Positions 45,342 to 57,502 of a DNA stretch of 64,000 nt are shown here, piece by piece; position 1 is the first letter of the stretch, and each line of letters opens with the position of its first letter. The notes under the pieces were generated by a model, which saw only the letters and a program-made list of their open reading frames with translations, made no database searches and had not been told where the DNA came from. The DNA is taken from positions 19,773,501-19,837,500 of the forward strand of contig NC_068559.1 in assembly GCF_022201045.2 (NCBI RefSeq), read 5' to 3'. The DNA is from Citrus sinensis. Taxonomy: Eukaryota > Streptophyta > Magnoliopsida > Sapindales > Rutaceae. The position numbers were made by a program, and so were the translations under genes.

Positions 45342-47844
45342 GAAGACACCTTAATTTAGCTTTATCAACCACTGTCAGTTTCTTTTTATGCATTATATAT
45401 TTTGCGTATGGTGTGAACTACAGCTACTTAATTAAGATTTTAATGTGTTTTTACTCTAGTATCTTGAGAGATCTGTGATGTTACAGTACTTGTCAAAGAT
45501 ACTATTATGTTCTATTTTAACTGCTTAATTTTATGTTCTTTAAGTTTTGGAAAACATTCTTGGTTTAGTTTCCTTACATTCAACAAAACTTAAATTACGA
45601 GGACAAAACTATTAGGACTAGTTAAGTATTTTTACAGAAGAAGTAAAGAAAGAGCTTAAAAATTTCACAGGCTTATTTTCCTTTATTTGACCGGTAAGGC
45701 AGAAGCTCTGGTTTGATTAAAGATAATAGCAATAATAATGGCTACATAACTTTCTCAACACAAACAATGCAGCCATGCACGTGGGTGATGCTGTCATTAA
45801 TGACAGCACGCTGCTATTCAAACTACACAAAATGAAAAAAGGCTGCATTTAATGACCATAACGCTGAGTAACAGGCTACTCAATCAGCAACAGTTAGTTC
45901 ATCACTGAATAATTCTAGCAGAGTTATCAGAAATCCCCCAAGAATTAAAATAAAGGTTTGTTTGATTTTTTTCTCAAAAGACTTAATGTATTTTAATACA
46001 AGCTATTATAAGGATATGTGTTTTTATCTCCCTGTTATCGTAAGATATTTTTATCCTTCCTTAAAAATTCAATCTCTCACCCTATTCTTTGTTTACTCTA
46101 CCCTCCCCCCCCCCCCCCCCAATTCTTCTTTCTCACAAGTCTTTTACAGATTTATTTTTACATCAAGAAAGAATATTCATAGATTTATTCAGTTTCAAGT
46201 AAATCCCCTCCCAAAAAAAGAAAAAAAAAGAAGAAAAGAGTATCAAGTAAATCAAATCTACTCAAACTATTATATAAGAAAACAACACAATCGAAGAGTT
46301 GAATGACCTGAACATAATATTAGAGAAGAAACAAGCTGCCATGCCAATGGATATAAAGGAAAATAAGATCAATTGTCCATTGATTTATATACAATAGATA
46401 TACCACTAATTTTTCAGTTGCTGTGCAGTTTCCAGTCCAGATAAGTCTGTTAGCTAATACATTGCCTGCGGCAGATCCTGCAATCTCATACATTTACAAA
46501 TGTGGAAGTGCATAACAAAAATTTTGAAAACTCGAGAGTTGTAGGTGTTAATCAAGATAGGATTCATAAACCGTTCCGAAGTTGTAGGTGTCGATCAAGA
46601 GAGGATTCAGAATCATTTACAAGAAACAACAATGCCTGCCTATATTCAAACTTTTAACCATCATTTTTGAAGGGTAAAGACTACAAATGAATTGAATTAA
46701 TGCTACAGTGACCGAACTAGAACAAAATAAAAAACAAAAAGTTATCTCTAAATGAGTAAATGTTGTTTTGTCTCCATATTGTAAAAGCAAATATCTGGTG
46801 ATTTCTTTTAAATGAGACATCAACATTTTTAATAACTGATTATCTAGGCTTAAATTAATAAACAAACTTGGTTACCGGCCTTCTGATTTTGCAAAGGAGT
46901 GCAATTTTCCAAGCCATCTTTTCTTATCACCTAAGAACCCATGCATCCTTTCCACAAAGTGAGATTTAAACCTAACTCATTTCCTAACAAACAGTGAAGT
47001 GCAGAAATCCCAAGCACTCAACAACATAATCAAATAACAAGAACAACAACAAAGATGCTGTGTGTGGGCATGTAAATGAAAGACTGCATTCGACTCAACC
47101 AAAGGCTGTCTTTACATGATAGAAAATTTAAACTCTCAACAAACATCAATTTTAAAGTCCATCTGGACCATCCCTAAAATGCACCAGAGAATGGCTGACA
47201 AGGCATAAAAGATGATTTCTTGCTTTTTCCTCCAAAAATATTTTCAATATCCAAAAACTTCTTCCTAAATGAAATGTAGAGGCAGTGTTATCTTAAAATT
47301 TAAGCTTAAAGAACCAATAGAATCTAGACTCTGAACTACAAGTTCAGCAGAAGCATGGCAATAAAAGATATAAACCAAAATGGAAAAGTAAATAATAGAA
47401 AGGCGATCTTCATAGCAGAACAATCATGCAAAGAACTCTGATCAGCAATAAAAACTACTTGTAAACCCCCCCCAAAAAAAAGAGCAAAAATCCAAGATTT
47501 GTAAAGAATTTTATTTTCTTTTTACAGATGGCTAAATTTAACCAGCATCTGGGGCTTCTCTTACATTTCTCAACATAGATATACAGCTTCAGGCCTATTT
47601 AACCACATACGGGGACTTAACATTTGGTTTCTCTACAAATTCAACTGATCTATTTAGCTTCGGAGGGCAGATCCAAACTACCAATAGGTAGAAACCTACA
47701 TCATTCAAGTATCAAAGTGTTCCCAGTCAATATTGGTTATAGGCCTTACAACTGATTGGCTTTATGGAGTTCAGATTAGAAGATATTTTGACAGATATAC
47801 AGCCACATCACCCTAGCAAAGCTGTAGAGGAAATGGAGTCCTGA
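45342..47844. other. Intergenic, no gene seen
   Basis: Begins with the 3' UTR of the PDF1-like gene. A run of 16 C is at 46105-46120. The 3' UTR of the hydrolase on the minus strand should reach in from the right (a minus-strand AATAAA near 47510). No other supported frame. Confidence 0.55.
46105..46120. repeat. Poly-C tract (16 C)
   Basis: Uninterrupted run of 16 C in intergenic DNA. Confidence 0.95.
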
Positions 47845-48879
47845 TCAGCTCATATGAGTTTCAAACCATTTAAAGATCTGCTCAGACGGCAGGCTAGTCA
47901 TTTCGTGGTATGCAAATGCAAGATTTAGTTCCTCCTGCACGTGATGGACCAAATTCTTATTCAGAAAAATGGCATTGCTTTCTCGAAGAGCTTCTTTCCA
48001 ACGTGTTCTACGACCATCACTCCTCATATATCCATTCTCATCAATAAAGCCCTTCTCTTGAAATAGCTCGAATAATTTAGTAGAATTAGCCTGTTCAAGA
48101 CCTGGAATCCTATCAGTAAAGAAATTTCGTGACAATGGAAACTCCATGCATTCGATCTCTGCAACATCAATGCCTTTATTTCTGAGAACTTCCAAAAATT
48201 CACCTATTTTCCGCTGCCTATATGAATCTTTTGGCATATGCACAAAAAGAGTAGGCGGATAGTCCTCTGGGATATCCATTTGATCAAACAACCCTTCAGC
48301 AATCATAAGAGCAATACTACTAAACCTCAAACCCTTAGCAAGAGCAGAAACAAAATACCCTCCGGAAGAGGCCCCCAAAGCCACAAGCGGAAGCTTTTCA
48401 AGCTTGTGTCTCTCAACCCACCACCTTATAATTTCTCTAACAACCAATCTTTCTTCCCCTAAAGTCCAACACCTTCCTGCACTAGAAATGGTAATAATAG
48501 CAAACCCTCGGGAAAGGGCGTGAAGGACGAGCAATCTTTCCTCAGGCAAACCAATGCAGTTAGGACAGTTAGGAGATCTATCCCAAAAGTGAACAGCTCT
48601 GCCATTGCATCCGTGAGCAAGAAAGAGAACTGCCTTTGGCGAATCGGGTATCTGCCATATCACATCTGTCCCGTTCCTCAACTCTACAGTCGGGTTTAAC
48701 TGAACAGAGGAATCAAAGCTATTCCATTTTTGCTTCACAAGTCCATACGATGAATTGGGTTTTTCACTGTTTTCGCCCATTAATAATATCGATACTACAA
48801 GGATCAGTCCCAAACAGGCAATAAGAACTGGTAGCCGTGGCCCCTGCCATGCCTTTGACCTGCTTCCACGCTTGATCAT
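47845..48879 (-). CDS. Membrane-anchored alpha/beta hydrolase-like protein
   Basis: A single coding exon of 344 residues from the ATG at 48879. The frame stays open to a TTG at 48894, but a TTTACAG acceptor at 48885 shows that this upstream stretch is intron. Residues about 14-34 form one transmembrane segment after a basic N-terminus (MIKRGSRSK), so the protein is probably a type II membrane protein with its bulk on the lumenal or extracytosolic side. The hydrolase fold shows the oxyanion-like LFLAHGCNG and nucleophile elbow LGASSGG (GxSxG with the Ser), but the acid and His of the triad are less evident. The family is widespread in plants and largely uncharacterised; a specific substrate cannot be named. 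Confidence 0.8.
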   Translation of the reverse strand: MIKRGSRSKAWQGPRLPVLIACLGLILVVSILLMGENSEKPNSSYGLVKQKWNSFDSSVQLNPTVELRNGTDVIWQIPDSPKAVLFLAHGCNGRAVHFWDRSPNCPNCIGLPEERLLVLHALSRGFAIITISSAGRCWTLGEERLVVREIIRWWVERHKLEKLPLVALGASSGGYFVSALAKGLRFSSIALMIAEGLFDQMDIPEDYPPTLFVHMPKDSYRQRKIGEFLEVLRNKGIDVAEIECMEFPLSRNFFTDRIPGLEQANSTKLFELFQEKGFIDENGYMRSDGRRTRWKEALRESNAIFLNKNLVHHVQEELNLAFAYHEMTSLPSEQIFKWFETHMS

Positions 48880-48884
48880 TACTA

Positions 48885-49142
48885 CTGTAAACAAAGAATC
48901 AATTCAAATTCAAAATGAACCAAAGTTTCAACAAAAATTACACTGCATGCTGAAAATTTAAAGGTGAAAAAATGTAACTCAATTATGAATCTTCGAAATT
49001 CTTAGTGTTCACAATTTTGCAACCTATAAAAAATTCCAATCATTTCACAGTTCCATTTCTTTTCTGTGTAATTCTCCTATGCGTTTCTCCCTAACCAAAC
49101 AAAACGACAAACCCGCAGAATGCAAATCAATGCAAAACGTAC
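48885..49142 (-). other. 5' UTR intron of the hydrolase gene
   Basis: Minus-strand donor TTGGAG|GTACGT at 49142 and acceptor TTTACAG at 48885 bracket 258 bases, leaving five bases of leader before the ATG. The first, non-coding exon would begin upstream of 49143; its sequence is similar to the first exon of the next minus-strand gene. Supported by splice-site fit and by that similarity. Confidence 0.6.
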
Positions 49143-49388
49143 CTCCAACAATCGGTTTTAAGAAAACGCCAATTTGGAACATGAAAATCCTCGATCCAGT
49201 TCAGTTTAAGTTATATACTCCTATCGAGCTTCGTTTTCATTTTTCGGTGGCAGAAGCAGAATGAGCTTGTGTGATTGAACGCGCCTTCCCGCGAATGGGC
49301 ACTTAATAGAGCTAACTGATGCACCAGGACCAAGCGACGTCGTTTTCCCCCCCCATCGCTTACCGAGCTATTCGAATTAACTTCATTC

Positions 49389-51101
49389 ATCATGGTCCAT
49401 AATTTTTAGGGATCTCCCTGAAGTTTATCGTATTAATATTTAGATAAAAAGTATAAGCGTATTATTAGATTCCTCCCCTACCATTTGTATTCTATTTGAT
49501 ACCTTATCAATATACAAGAGTAATTTCGTAAAAAAGTTATCTAAAATGTTGAAAGAATCAAAAGCAACCTCATTGACTGCTGTGCACTTCATTGTACACC
49601 GGTTCCAAGGATGCATTGGACAAATCTTCTCTTTCATCTTCAAAACCCAAGCTAATTAACAATCCATTCATCCCATAAAGTCTCAAACACACCCAAATTC
49701 TTCTCTTTATGCTTCTAACCTCGCCAAATAAAGCTCAAATTCGAAGAATCCCTAGTTTGAAAGAAGAGCGATGAACAACGAAGTGATGGCGGCGGGAAAA
49801 TGTTGTCATGAGTGACCATTGTTGGCGACAAACGAGGAACGAATAAGTTATTAAATCTCATAGAAGGTGAAAACTCTAAATAACTCAATGCATGTTAAAG
49901 TTACAGCCTTTTGGTTGATTTGATGTTGTGTTTAAAAATGGATTTAATGTTGCGTTTGAGTTGTTGAAGAAGTTGTTGCATGTTTTTAGTGTGATTCGCA
50001 CTAGTGACAAGCTAAACAAACCATTGTGTATTAGAAATTAGTTATTTTCACGTGGTTTCTATGTTAAACAAAAGTGAGTTTTAGCTTTGTAATCACAAAT
50101 ATAATTATAAATTTTTATAATAAAATTGAAATAAAAAATTGAGATTTTTTTTAATGGAATTAATTTTTGGGATCGTATTTGTGATTACAAGTTAAGTTTA
50201 AGTGGGTTTATTCGCAAATACGATTTAAATGTGTTATATATATATATATAAGATTAAAAAAAATTCCCCACGGCCATAAGTCCGTTGGGTTTGGCATTTT
50301 AGTGTGCTTTCTGTTAATCTCACATATTTATAAATAATAAGATTCATCTTCAACATATTGACTAATTGGCAGGAATAAGAAGTCAGAATATGCTTAAAAA
50401 ATGAAAAATAAGATAGATTTTACCGAACAAAGAAGTACAAGAGAAAAGGGCAATGATTGAAGTTAGAGATGGACAAGAATTTCTCAAGGCAAAGGAAATG
50501 GCTACGAAATATTGTGTAACTGGTAGCACTCCTAAGAACTAAAGAAGCTCTTCGATTGGTTTTGAAATCATATTGTTTTTTGCACTTGGTTATTTTTGTG
50601 TTTGTAACTTCAACGATAAATCATTAAATTTTTTTTTCTTCTCTAATGTTCTGTTGTTTTGTAAATCTCAATGGAATTATAAGAAAAAAAAAATGTAAAG
50701 AATGGAGTGTTTTGTGATAGAAATATTGTTTTTATATTTGAACGACTTGAAGCAAATATGATTTGCTTAATTGAAGTCCAGAAATTATTAAATTCTTCAC
50801 CAATATTTTTTTAAAGTTAATGAGTATGTAATGTCAAGTATTTGGTTATTATGGTTTTTTATTTTATTTTATCCATGTACTGAGAGCAAAACATAGTTTA
50901 TTTTATTAACAAACAGCACCCTAGTGGTTGCTACGAGGGTGTTTCCGGTTTAGGGGTATTTTGGTCATTTTATTGATTTACTAATAGTCATTAGATGGAA
51001 ATACAAACGGCGGGGGAGATATTTATAATTACAGTCATATTTTATATTTAGGTGTTAATATATCAAATCTCAAAGGAGGTTCCTAAAAATTATCCTGGTC
51101 C
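49389..51101. mobile_element. 1.7-kb Mutator-like foldback element between two genes
   Basis: The left end ATAATTTTTAGGGATCTCCCTG and the complement of the right end (AATTTTTAGGAACCTCC) are an inverted pair that extends with lower similarity for about 100 bases. Direct copies ATCATGGTCC (49389-49398) and ATCCTGGTCC (51092-51101) agree at 9 of 10, a likely target duplication, though its exact length overlaps the ends. Terminal sequence is like that of the element at 5165. The interior (49400-51090) has minus-strand open frames without a recognisable domain; it may hold captured host sequence. Confidence 0.7.
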
Positions 51102-51398
51102 GATAATTTAGTTTCACCGCGAGGTTGATAAATGCTAAATGCTAAATTGATTAAATGTCTAAATCAAAAAGATTAATTTTACATTACCACCCTTCTAAAT
51201 TAACTATTTTCAAATCATCCCTCCTCAAAAAAATTTCATCAGCCCACTTCAATTTTTACCTTACCTTTTGAATGAAAATGAGACTTAGAGAGTAATTCAA
51301 GATTTTTAAAAATAAGGAGCTGATTTTAAGATAATCATCAGAAATTTACCCAAATCAAAATTACATAGTCATACGTTTGACATTAATGTGTTTACAAT

Positions 51399-52433
51399 TT
51401 AGGATGGTGTAAAATTCTTGCAAGTTTGTCGGTTATGACCAATTAAACTACATCTCCCACACTTTCGAATGCCCCGTTCTCCATCAGGCCGCTGCAAGGC
51501 AGTTTGCTTCTTTCGATTTTTGGCCGGCGGCTGTGTACAAATGTGAATGTTCGAAAATCTCCTTATCTCAAAATACTCGTCCTCTGCCGTCTTTGTTGCT
51601 CGTAGTCGCCATTTACAGTTTGTATCCGCGCATACAACTTCAAATCGATCTTTAGTTGACTTTGACACTTTGAAAGCAAAATTCTTCTTCGCTGCTCCAA
51701 GCTTCAACTTTTTTATCAAATCCTTTTTACTCGTGAATGTTTTCCCACACACAATATCTTCATAAGAATGGAAAGGATTGATGGCCGCAGATCTGGTGTT
51801 GGAGCGCCGGATTGGCAACTTATCACCACAATCATCTTGGGACAAGTCAAGGCGTTGAATATCATCTTGTTGCTCACTAACCTCAATATTGGCAGCTAGT
51901 ATTCCATCACCACAGCCTAAAGGTGCTTCAGTTCCGAAATTGGCAGCAACTGGATCACCATTGAATGCATTTAGATTTTGTTCCTCAACTTCAGTAGCTT
52001 GCATTCCTGGCACAACTACAGATATTTGATTGCTTTCACTTCGAGAGGCAGCTGGAGTCTGATGATCTAAGGCCGCATGGTATCCTTCTGTTTCTTGACA
52101 CCGTGATCCCTTCTGTTCAATAGTGATGCATATTGGACTTCTCAACTCTGTGGGATGTGCAGCATTTTCTTGTATAAAGAATCTCACATCATCGTCATCG
52201 ACTATCTCTACAGGCATGGTGGGTATATTTGCTTTATATAAGGACTTCATTGTAATAACATATTCATTTGTATCTACCTTGACAATGCCATACAACCTAT
52301 CCACGAGCTCCTTGTAAGTAATATCATCTGAAACTATGATACCTTTCGTTTGACCACCACTGTAAAGATAATAACCACTCGGAGAACAAAACCATTTGCC
52401 ATCATACATAACCAACACTCTCACTTGAGACAT
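51399..52433 (-). CDS. MuDR-type DNA-binding protein without transposase core (possible domesticated MULE gene)
   Basis: A single exon encodes 344 residues. Residues 1-95 look like the PB1-related N-terminal domain of plant MULE proteins (RVLVMYDGKWF, YKELVDRLYGIVKVD, DDDDVRFFIQ). A disordered acidic linker (about 100-225) follows. Residues 230-310 are a plant MuDR DNA-binding domain (CGKTFTSKKDLIKKLKLGAAKKNFAFKV, VVCADTNCKWRLRA, IRRFSNIHICTQPP with C/C/H/C ligands). The end has a zinc knuckle CGRCSLIGHNRQTCK. The DDE catalytic domain and SWIM finger that follow in complete MULE transposases are absent, and the frame is intact. This suggests a host gene derived from a transposase N-terminus or a truncated element; function unknown. 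The start at 52433 is supported by a CTCAG acceptor six bases before it. Confidence 0.78.
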   Translation of the reverse strand: MSQVRVLVMYDGKWFCSPSGYYLYSGGQTKGIIVSDDITYKELVDRLYGIVKVDTNEYVITMKSLYKANIPTMPVEIVDDDDVRFFIQENAAHPTELRSPICITIEQKGSRCQETEGYHAALDHQTPAASRSESNQISVVVPGMQATEVEEQNLNAFNGDPVAANFGTEAPLGCGDGILAANIEVSEQQDDIQRLDLSQDDCGDKLPIRRSNTRSAAINPFHSYEDIVCGKTFTSKKDLIKKLKLGAAKKNFAFKVSKSTKDRFEVVCADTNCKWRLRATKTAEDEYFEIRRFSNIHICTQPPAKNRKKQTALQRPDGERGIRKCGRCSLIGHNRQTCKNFTPS

Positions 52434-52437
52434 TTTC

Positions 52438-53572
52438 CTGAGAAATAAGACATGGATGACACTGAGTAAAGAAAACTATACCACAAAAGATTACAAAACA
52501 TAACAGTAAACAAAATTAATTTTTAAAAATATGGTTTGCCTAATTAAATAGATTAAATAGAGATATCCAAATAAGCAAATCAACTAGGAATTTGTCATTA
52601 GAAACACATGTTGACTTTCACTCTATCTGTTCAATAGAAAGTTGATTATCTTTGCCAATTGCTAATGCTGTTTTTTCACCAACATATATCCAAAATATCT
52701 GTATGATGAGCTGATGGCGTTTCCTCAAAAATATCACGAAAATTTGAAAAGAAAGTTATTCACATGCAACAAGAAAAAAAGAGAAAACACTTGAGCGGCA
52801 GGTCCTTTCAACAAATCTAAAGGTTGTCTCACCTCTGTAGCTAAAAGAAATGACCAAGAATGGTAGCTTGTGATAGCACTTGAATTTGAAATGTTCAGGC
52901 TGAATTACTCTCGTTTTCACTCATTTCAGTGGTTTGCAACAGTTTGGTTTAATTTAGCGTATGAGGAAGATCATTTTTGGAGACATTGATGTCCCAGAAG
53001 GAAGTTAGTTTTCACCGTCAAGGCAAAACTTTCTTATTTCTTCCATTTCTTTCTTTCAACTTGTAACAAGATAGCTACACAAAATAAGTACAATGACAGT
53101 GACTCAATCACTCACATTGCATTAGGAAAATTTAACATAAAGGCAGAGGTTTCCAATGCAAATAAATGCACAAAAGGGATGCCAAATGGCAAATCCACGA
53201 CTCAGTTAGCCTGAAAACTTTGATCCATGTTTTTTCTCAACCATCAAAACATAAATGTAGCAAAATTTTCCCCTCTCAAACTTGAAATACTAAATCCTAC
53301 TTAAAGTATATAACCTCATAGCCTTTTCCACCTCATAAACACCAATGCAAATGCTTTTACTAAACAAATATTTGACTGTAATTAGCAGTATAACACCAAT
53401 TCAATAAATAAATAAATAATTTACTTAACACGCATAAAGATTTGTTTGTACACTCTGGCATTCAGCGGGAAAAATCACATCTTTCACTATTTTGGGGTCT
53501 AAAAATGAAATCTAATTCAATTCAAATTATTCATAACCCGCAAAAATAAAAATTGAAAAATGGAAAAATTAC
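52438..53572 (-). other. 5' UTR intron of the MuDR-like gene
   Basis: Minus-strand donor GTCCCAG|GTAATT at 53572 and acceptor TTATTTCTCAG at 52438. The first, non-coding exon begins upstream of 53573. Within the intron nothing else is supported. Confidence 0.6.
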
Positions 53573-53702
53573 CTGGGACGATCGGTTTTAAGCGCAGAAT
53601 GTAAAATTCCTCGATGCGGTTCCACTAGACTTTCGTTATTCACATTTGGTTGTTTCGCTTAGGGTTTCAGTTGCTGAACCGAACCGAGTCGAGTCGACGA
53701 TT

Positions 53703-54449
53703 CGAGCCCTTTGGAACAGGTGGACCGGCAATTTCTCGACTGGACCTTGGTTTTGGGCCGTAGTTTTTCAATCGTTAGCTTAACTTGTTGAAAATTGGGT
53801 CGGGTTTTGAAACGACTAATGTAGTAATGTTGATTGTTTAAAAGGGCATGCGTGCTCATCAAAAAAAAAAAAAAAGGGTATGCGTGGGTCCCACATAAAT
53901 GACAACATACATTTATGACACTTGAAAATATTATTTATGCATCGAATTTATTTCATGAAACCTATGATATTATTATTGTAACACGCTAGTCTTACATGTT
54001 TATGATTTCTCTACTATTAAAAAATATATTCTGGTCAATTCGATAATATTTTATCTTTTAAAATAATTGTTATTAGCTATATTATAGAAATAATCAGTTA
54101 TGAAAAGAATCAGTTAAACGTTTCATAAAATTTATTTTTTAAAATAAATTTTATTTTTAAAAGTGTTATAAGTTTTCAAAACATTCCTATTTATTTGGTA
54201 AATCTTACTACCTAACTACTGTAAAAATGTAAATAAATGAATTAGATAATGTTGAATAAATTTTATTTAAACATTTATAAACAAGTATATAAAATATTTT
54301 TTATTGTATACATATAATAATTGATATTTAAATAAATATTTTATATTATTAATTTTATTTTTATTTCATCTCAATATAATTGATAAGAATAAAAATTTAT
54401 TTAAAGTTAATAACTTTGTTTTTTAAGTTATTAAGAATAATTTTGGATT

Positions 54450-54506
<57 letters not shown>

Positions 54507-56546
54507 AATTATATTAAGTATAAAAGTGATTCTCAAAATTAGATTTTAAAAAGTTGTTTCTTTCTTATTTTTCAAGATATGTTGTAGGATGTGTGATTTT
54601 GCCGCCAAAAGTGATTTCTAAAAAAAATTTACCAAACAATAAAATTAATTTTTAATTTTTCAAAATCACTTTTGTTCCTTCCAAAAACAATCCAGAATAG
54701 GCTCTCAGAAAAATAGATTTAAGCTACTCTTATATTTATATTTTCTCTAAAAGCTTGGCGGGTGGTTTTCAAATATCTTTTGTTAGTTGCCCATCCCAAA
54801 TTCAAAATGTGGAACTATACCAATAAAAATTAATATGAACTTGCCCACTCGTCTTATCTTTTTGAAAAAATTCATAGAAAAAAAATCATAATTACATAAT
54901 GCTAATGCCCCGAATTTATTAATTTCATCAAAAATGTTGTATTTTCTTCCGCTCATTTCTTTTTGATCATTCACAAAAATAAGAGGCATACAAAGCATAA
55001 ATTAAAAGGAAAGGCAGCGAGTGACTGTTTGCAAGAAAGAGAAGCGTACACGTTTTCCAAAATATATGAAAATGCATGTTTTTTAAGTATCATTTTTTTT
55101 TTTTTGGGAAAAACTTTTAAGTAACAAATTGAAAGAAAAGTAATAAATATTCTGAGAAATTAAATTAAATTCGATACTTCAAGTATAATATTAAAATGGC
55201 CACTCCACCTTGCTTAATGGCTTAATGGTGGTATGCTATTTTCACATTAGTTTGAGTTTTCATTTGAAAATAGAGATTTAAATTTTCTCTCTCAATTAAA
55301 ATAATCAAATCGACGCGTTCATATCTCTTATGAAATGAGAATATAATTAATATCTCTCAAATATTAGTGAGAATAAAAATTTAAATTGTAATTTATAAAA
55401 CTAACGTAGAATAGTTAAGAATTATTTAATCGTAAATATCAATAATTATTTGATTGTAATATCAAAAATTAAATGTATAAGTAAATGGCCACCATTTGGA
55501 AATCGAAGTGACTTTTTCTTCGAATTTGGAAAACATTTTAATGGTCACGAGCCAAATAGTAAAATTAGACAACGTTTTCATGTGAGCTAAAAGCTTACAA
55601 GTGTGCATTATATGTCTAGAGATCTGACAAGAGATATAGGAAACAATGCGAAAGCTTCCAAGTGATTGCTGCCTTTTTAATTTTAATTTTAATTTTTGCT
55701 TTTGTTTAGTTCTTTTCTTCTTCTTTTTTTCTTTTTTCTTTTTCTAAATAAAGTCTCCAAAAGTCAAGACTTCTCCACCTACGAAACTCTTAAAAAAATA
55801 GAGAAAATCTCTCCTACAAATAGTTAAAACAAAGTAGGAGAAACCTATTATAAAAGAAAATAAAACTTCCACAAAAAAACTCTAATAAAGTAGGGATAAA
55901 AAACTCTTATAGAAAAGGGGAGAAAAAAAAAAACCATTTGATTATTTACATGAAGAGAAGAGAAGATTGATGGTGTTACGATCTCGTATCAATTAAGTAT
56001 GGTATTAGTTGATAATTTTGTTAATCCAAGGCACTCTTCTTTTAGAATTCGGTTCCTAAGCATATATTTTTTTACCTTGTGGACTTGTAAAACTAAAATC
56101 GAAATATTTTAATCCCCTAAAGTTAGCCCTCGCCACATTGATCCTGCCCTTGTAACCTTAGCGTGTCTGAACTACTGTGAAGATCTATGAGTTAGAAACA
56201 AGCCATGCTATTTTCATTTATCTGAAATGATCGGTTCTATTCAAATTTCAAAAATTATGAGTCTGTTAATTGAAATGGTTAATTATAAACTTGCCCTCAC
56301 GTATAGAGGAAGTAGCTTGTAGTATGTATGTACATGTACGTAGTTATCAAATGAATGTCTTGGGCTTTTTATAATAATCAACTTCTAATATCATTAAAAG
56401 GAGAGTATCTTCGCGTGTAGTTGAATACTTGCAAATTCATTCTAAAAAAAAAAAATGCAAAGTTATTATGAATTCCGTTAATAATTTTCAGTAACTCCAT
56501 TTATGTTTGTTGGGAGAATTTATTGAATTTCTAGTTGGAGCCAACA
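53703..56546. other. Intergenic, AT-rich, no gene seen
   Basis: Upstream of the MuDR-like gene. Contains an A15 run (53861-53875) bounded by GGGCATGCGTG-like copies, an (AT)n array at 54455-54502, and a possible foldback around 54520-54680 (AAAAGTGATT arms). No supported frame on either strand. Confidence 0.55.
54455..54502. repeat. (AT)n microsatellite
   Basis: About 24 uninterrupted AT units. Confidence 0.95.
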
Positions 56547-57393
56547 CATATGAGTAGGGATGGCAACTGGATCGCTCCATAATGGATATTCACAATATCC
56601 ATCCAATTGGATCAGATAATATCCATCCAAAAATTTTTGGATCTTGAAATGGATATTTTAAAATGATATCCAGATAGATATGGATAATTATTTTTACCCA
56701 ATGGATATTCGTTTAACCCAACACAAGTTTAAAAAATTTTAATTTTATAAAATAAAAAAATATAATAAACAAACAATTGTAAAAATATTATATTAACTAG
56801 TGAAAAATTTAAAATTTTCTTATATTAAAAACTAAAGTTTTCAAAATTACCCTTTAATTTTTTAACTTATTTAATACTATTAATAATTATTATTTTATTT
56901 TATTAATTTAATATTATAAATGGACCTCCACCGGAAAGTCGCCGGACATCGCCGGAAAGTCGCCGGAATTACTGCCGGACCTCGCCGGAAGGTCGTCGGA
57001 CCACCGTCGGCCTTGCCGGAAGGCCACCGGACCTCCACCGGAATTCGTTGAAAAGTTGCCGGACCGCCGCCACCGACCACCGGACTGCCATTTTATTTTA
57101 TATATATTACTAATATATTAGTAATATATATATATATATATATATATTACTAATATAAATAGTTTAATAGCCAAATTTGATATTAGAATTTTAACTATTT
57201 TATATTATTATTTTTATATAATAAAAATAAAATATCCATGGATATCCATAGCTATATGGATAAAATCCATATCCATGTTCAATATTAAATACTGGATATA
57301 GATATGGATATATCCATTATGGATAATTATGGATTTATGTTTGGATGGATATTATCCATCCATAATTGGATATTTGCCATCCCTACATATGAG
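56547..57393. mobile_element. Non-autonomous hAT-like element with GGATAT arrays and GC-rich core
   Basis: The element is 56555-57385 (831 bp) with exact 8-bp flanks CATATGAG on both sides. Its ends are perfect 12-bp inverted repeats TAGGGATGGCAA. Both subterminal regions (about 56580-56710 and 57235-57375) are packed with GGATAT/ATATCC motifs. The core at 56921-57090 is a CCGGA-rich block, listed separately. No supported protein. Confidence 0.92.
56921..57090. repeat. CCGG-rich degenerate minisatellite inside the hAT-like element
   Basis: In 170 bases I count eleven CCGG sites, mostly in units such as CGCCGGAAAGT, CGCCGGACCT and CACCGGAATT spaced about 9-24 bases apart. The composition contrasts sharply with the AT-rich element around it. 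On the minus strand it reads as a Pro/Arg/Gly-rich frame without a recognisable domain. Confidence 0.85.
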
Positions 57394-57502
57394 AAGTCAA
57401 TATTACATTGATAAGCAATAAATGAAAGAAAACGAAAGGCATGTATGTCGACTAAATGTGACATCCATTGGCAAATAATGATCTCATTGGTTTTGAGATT
57501 AG

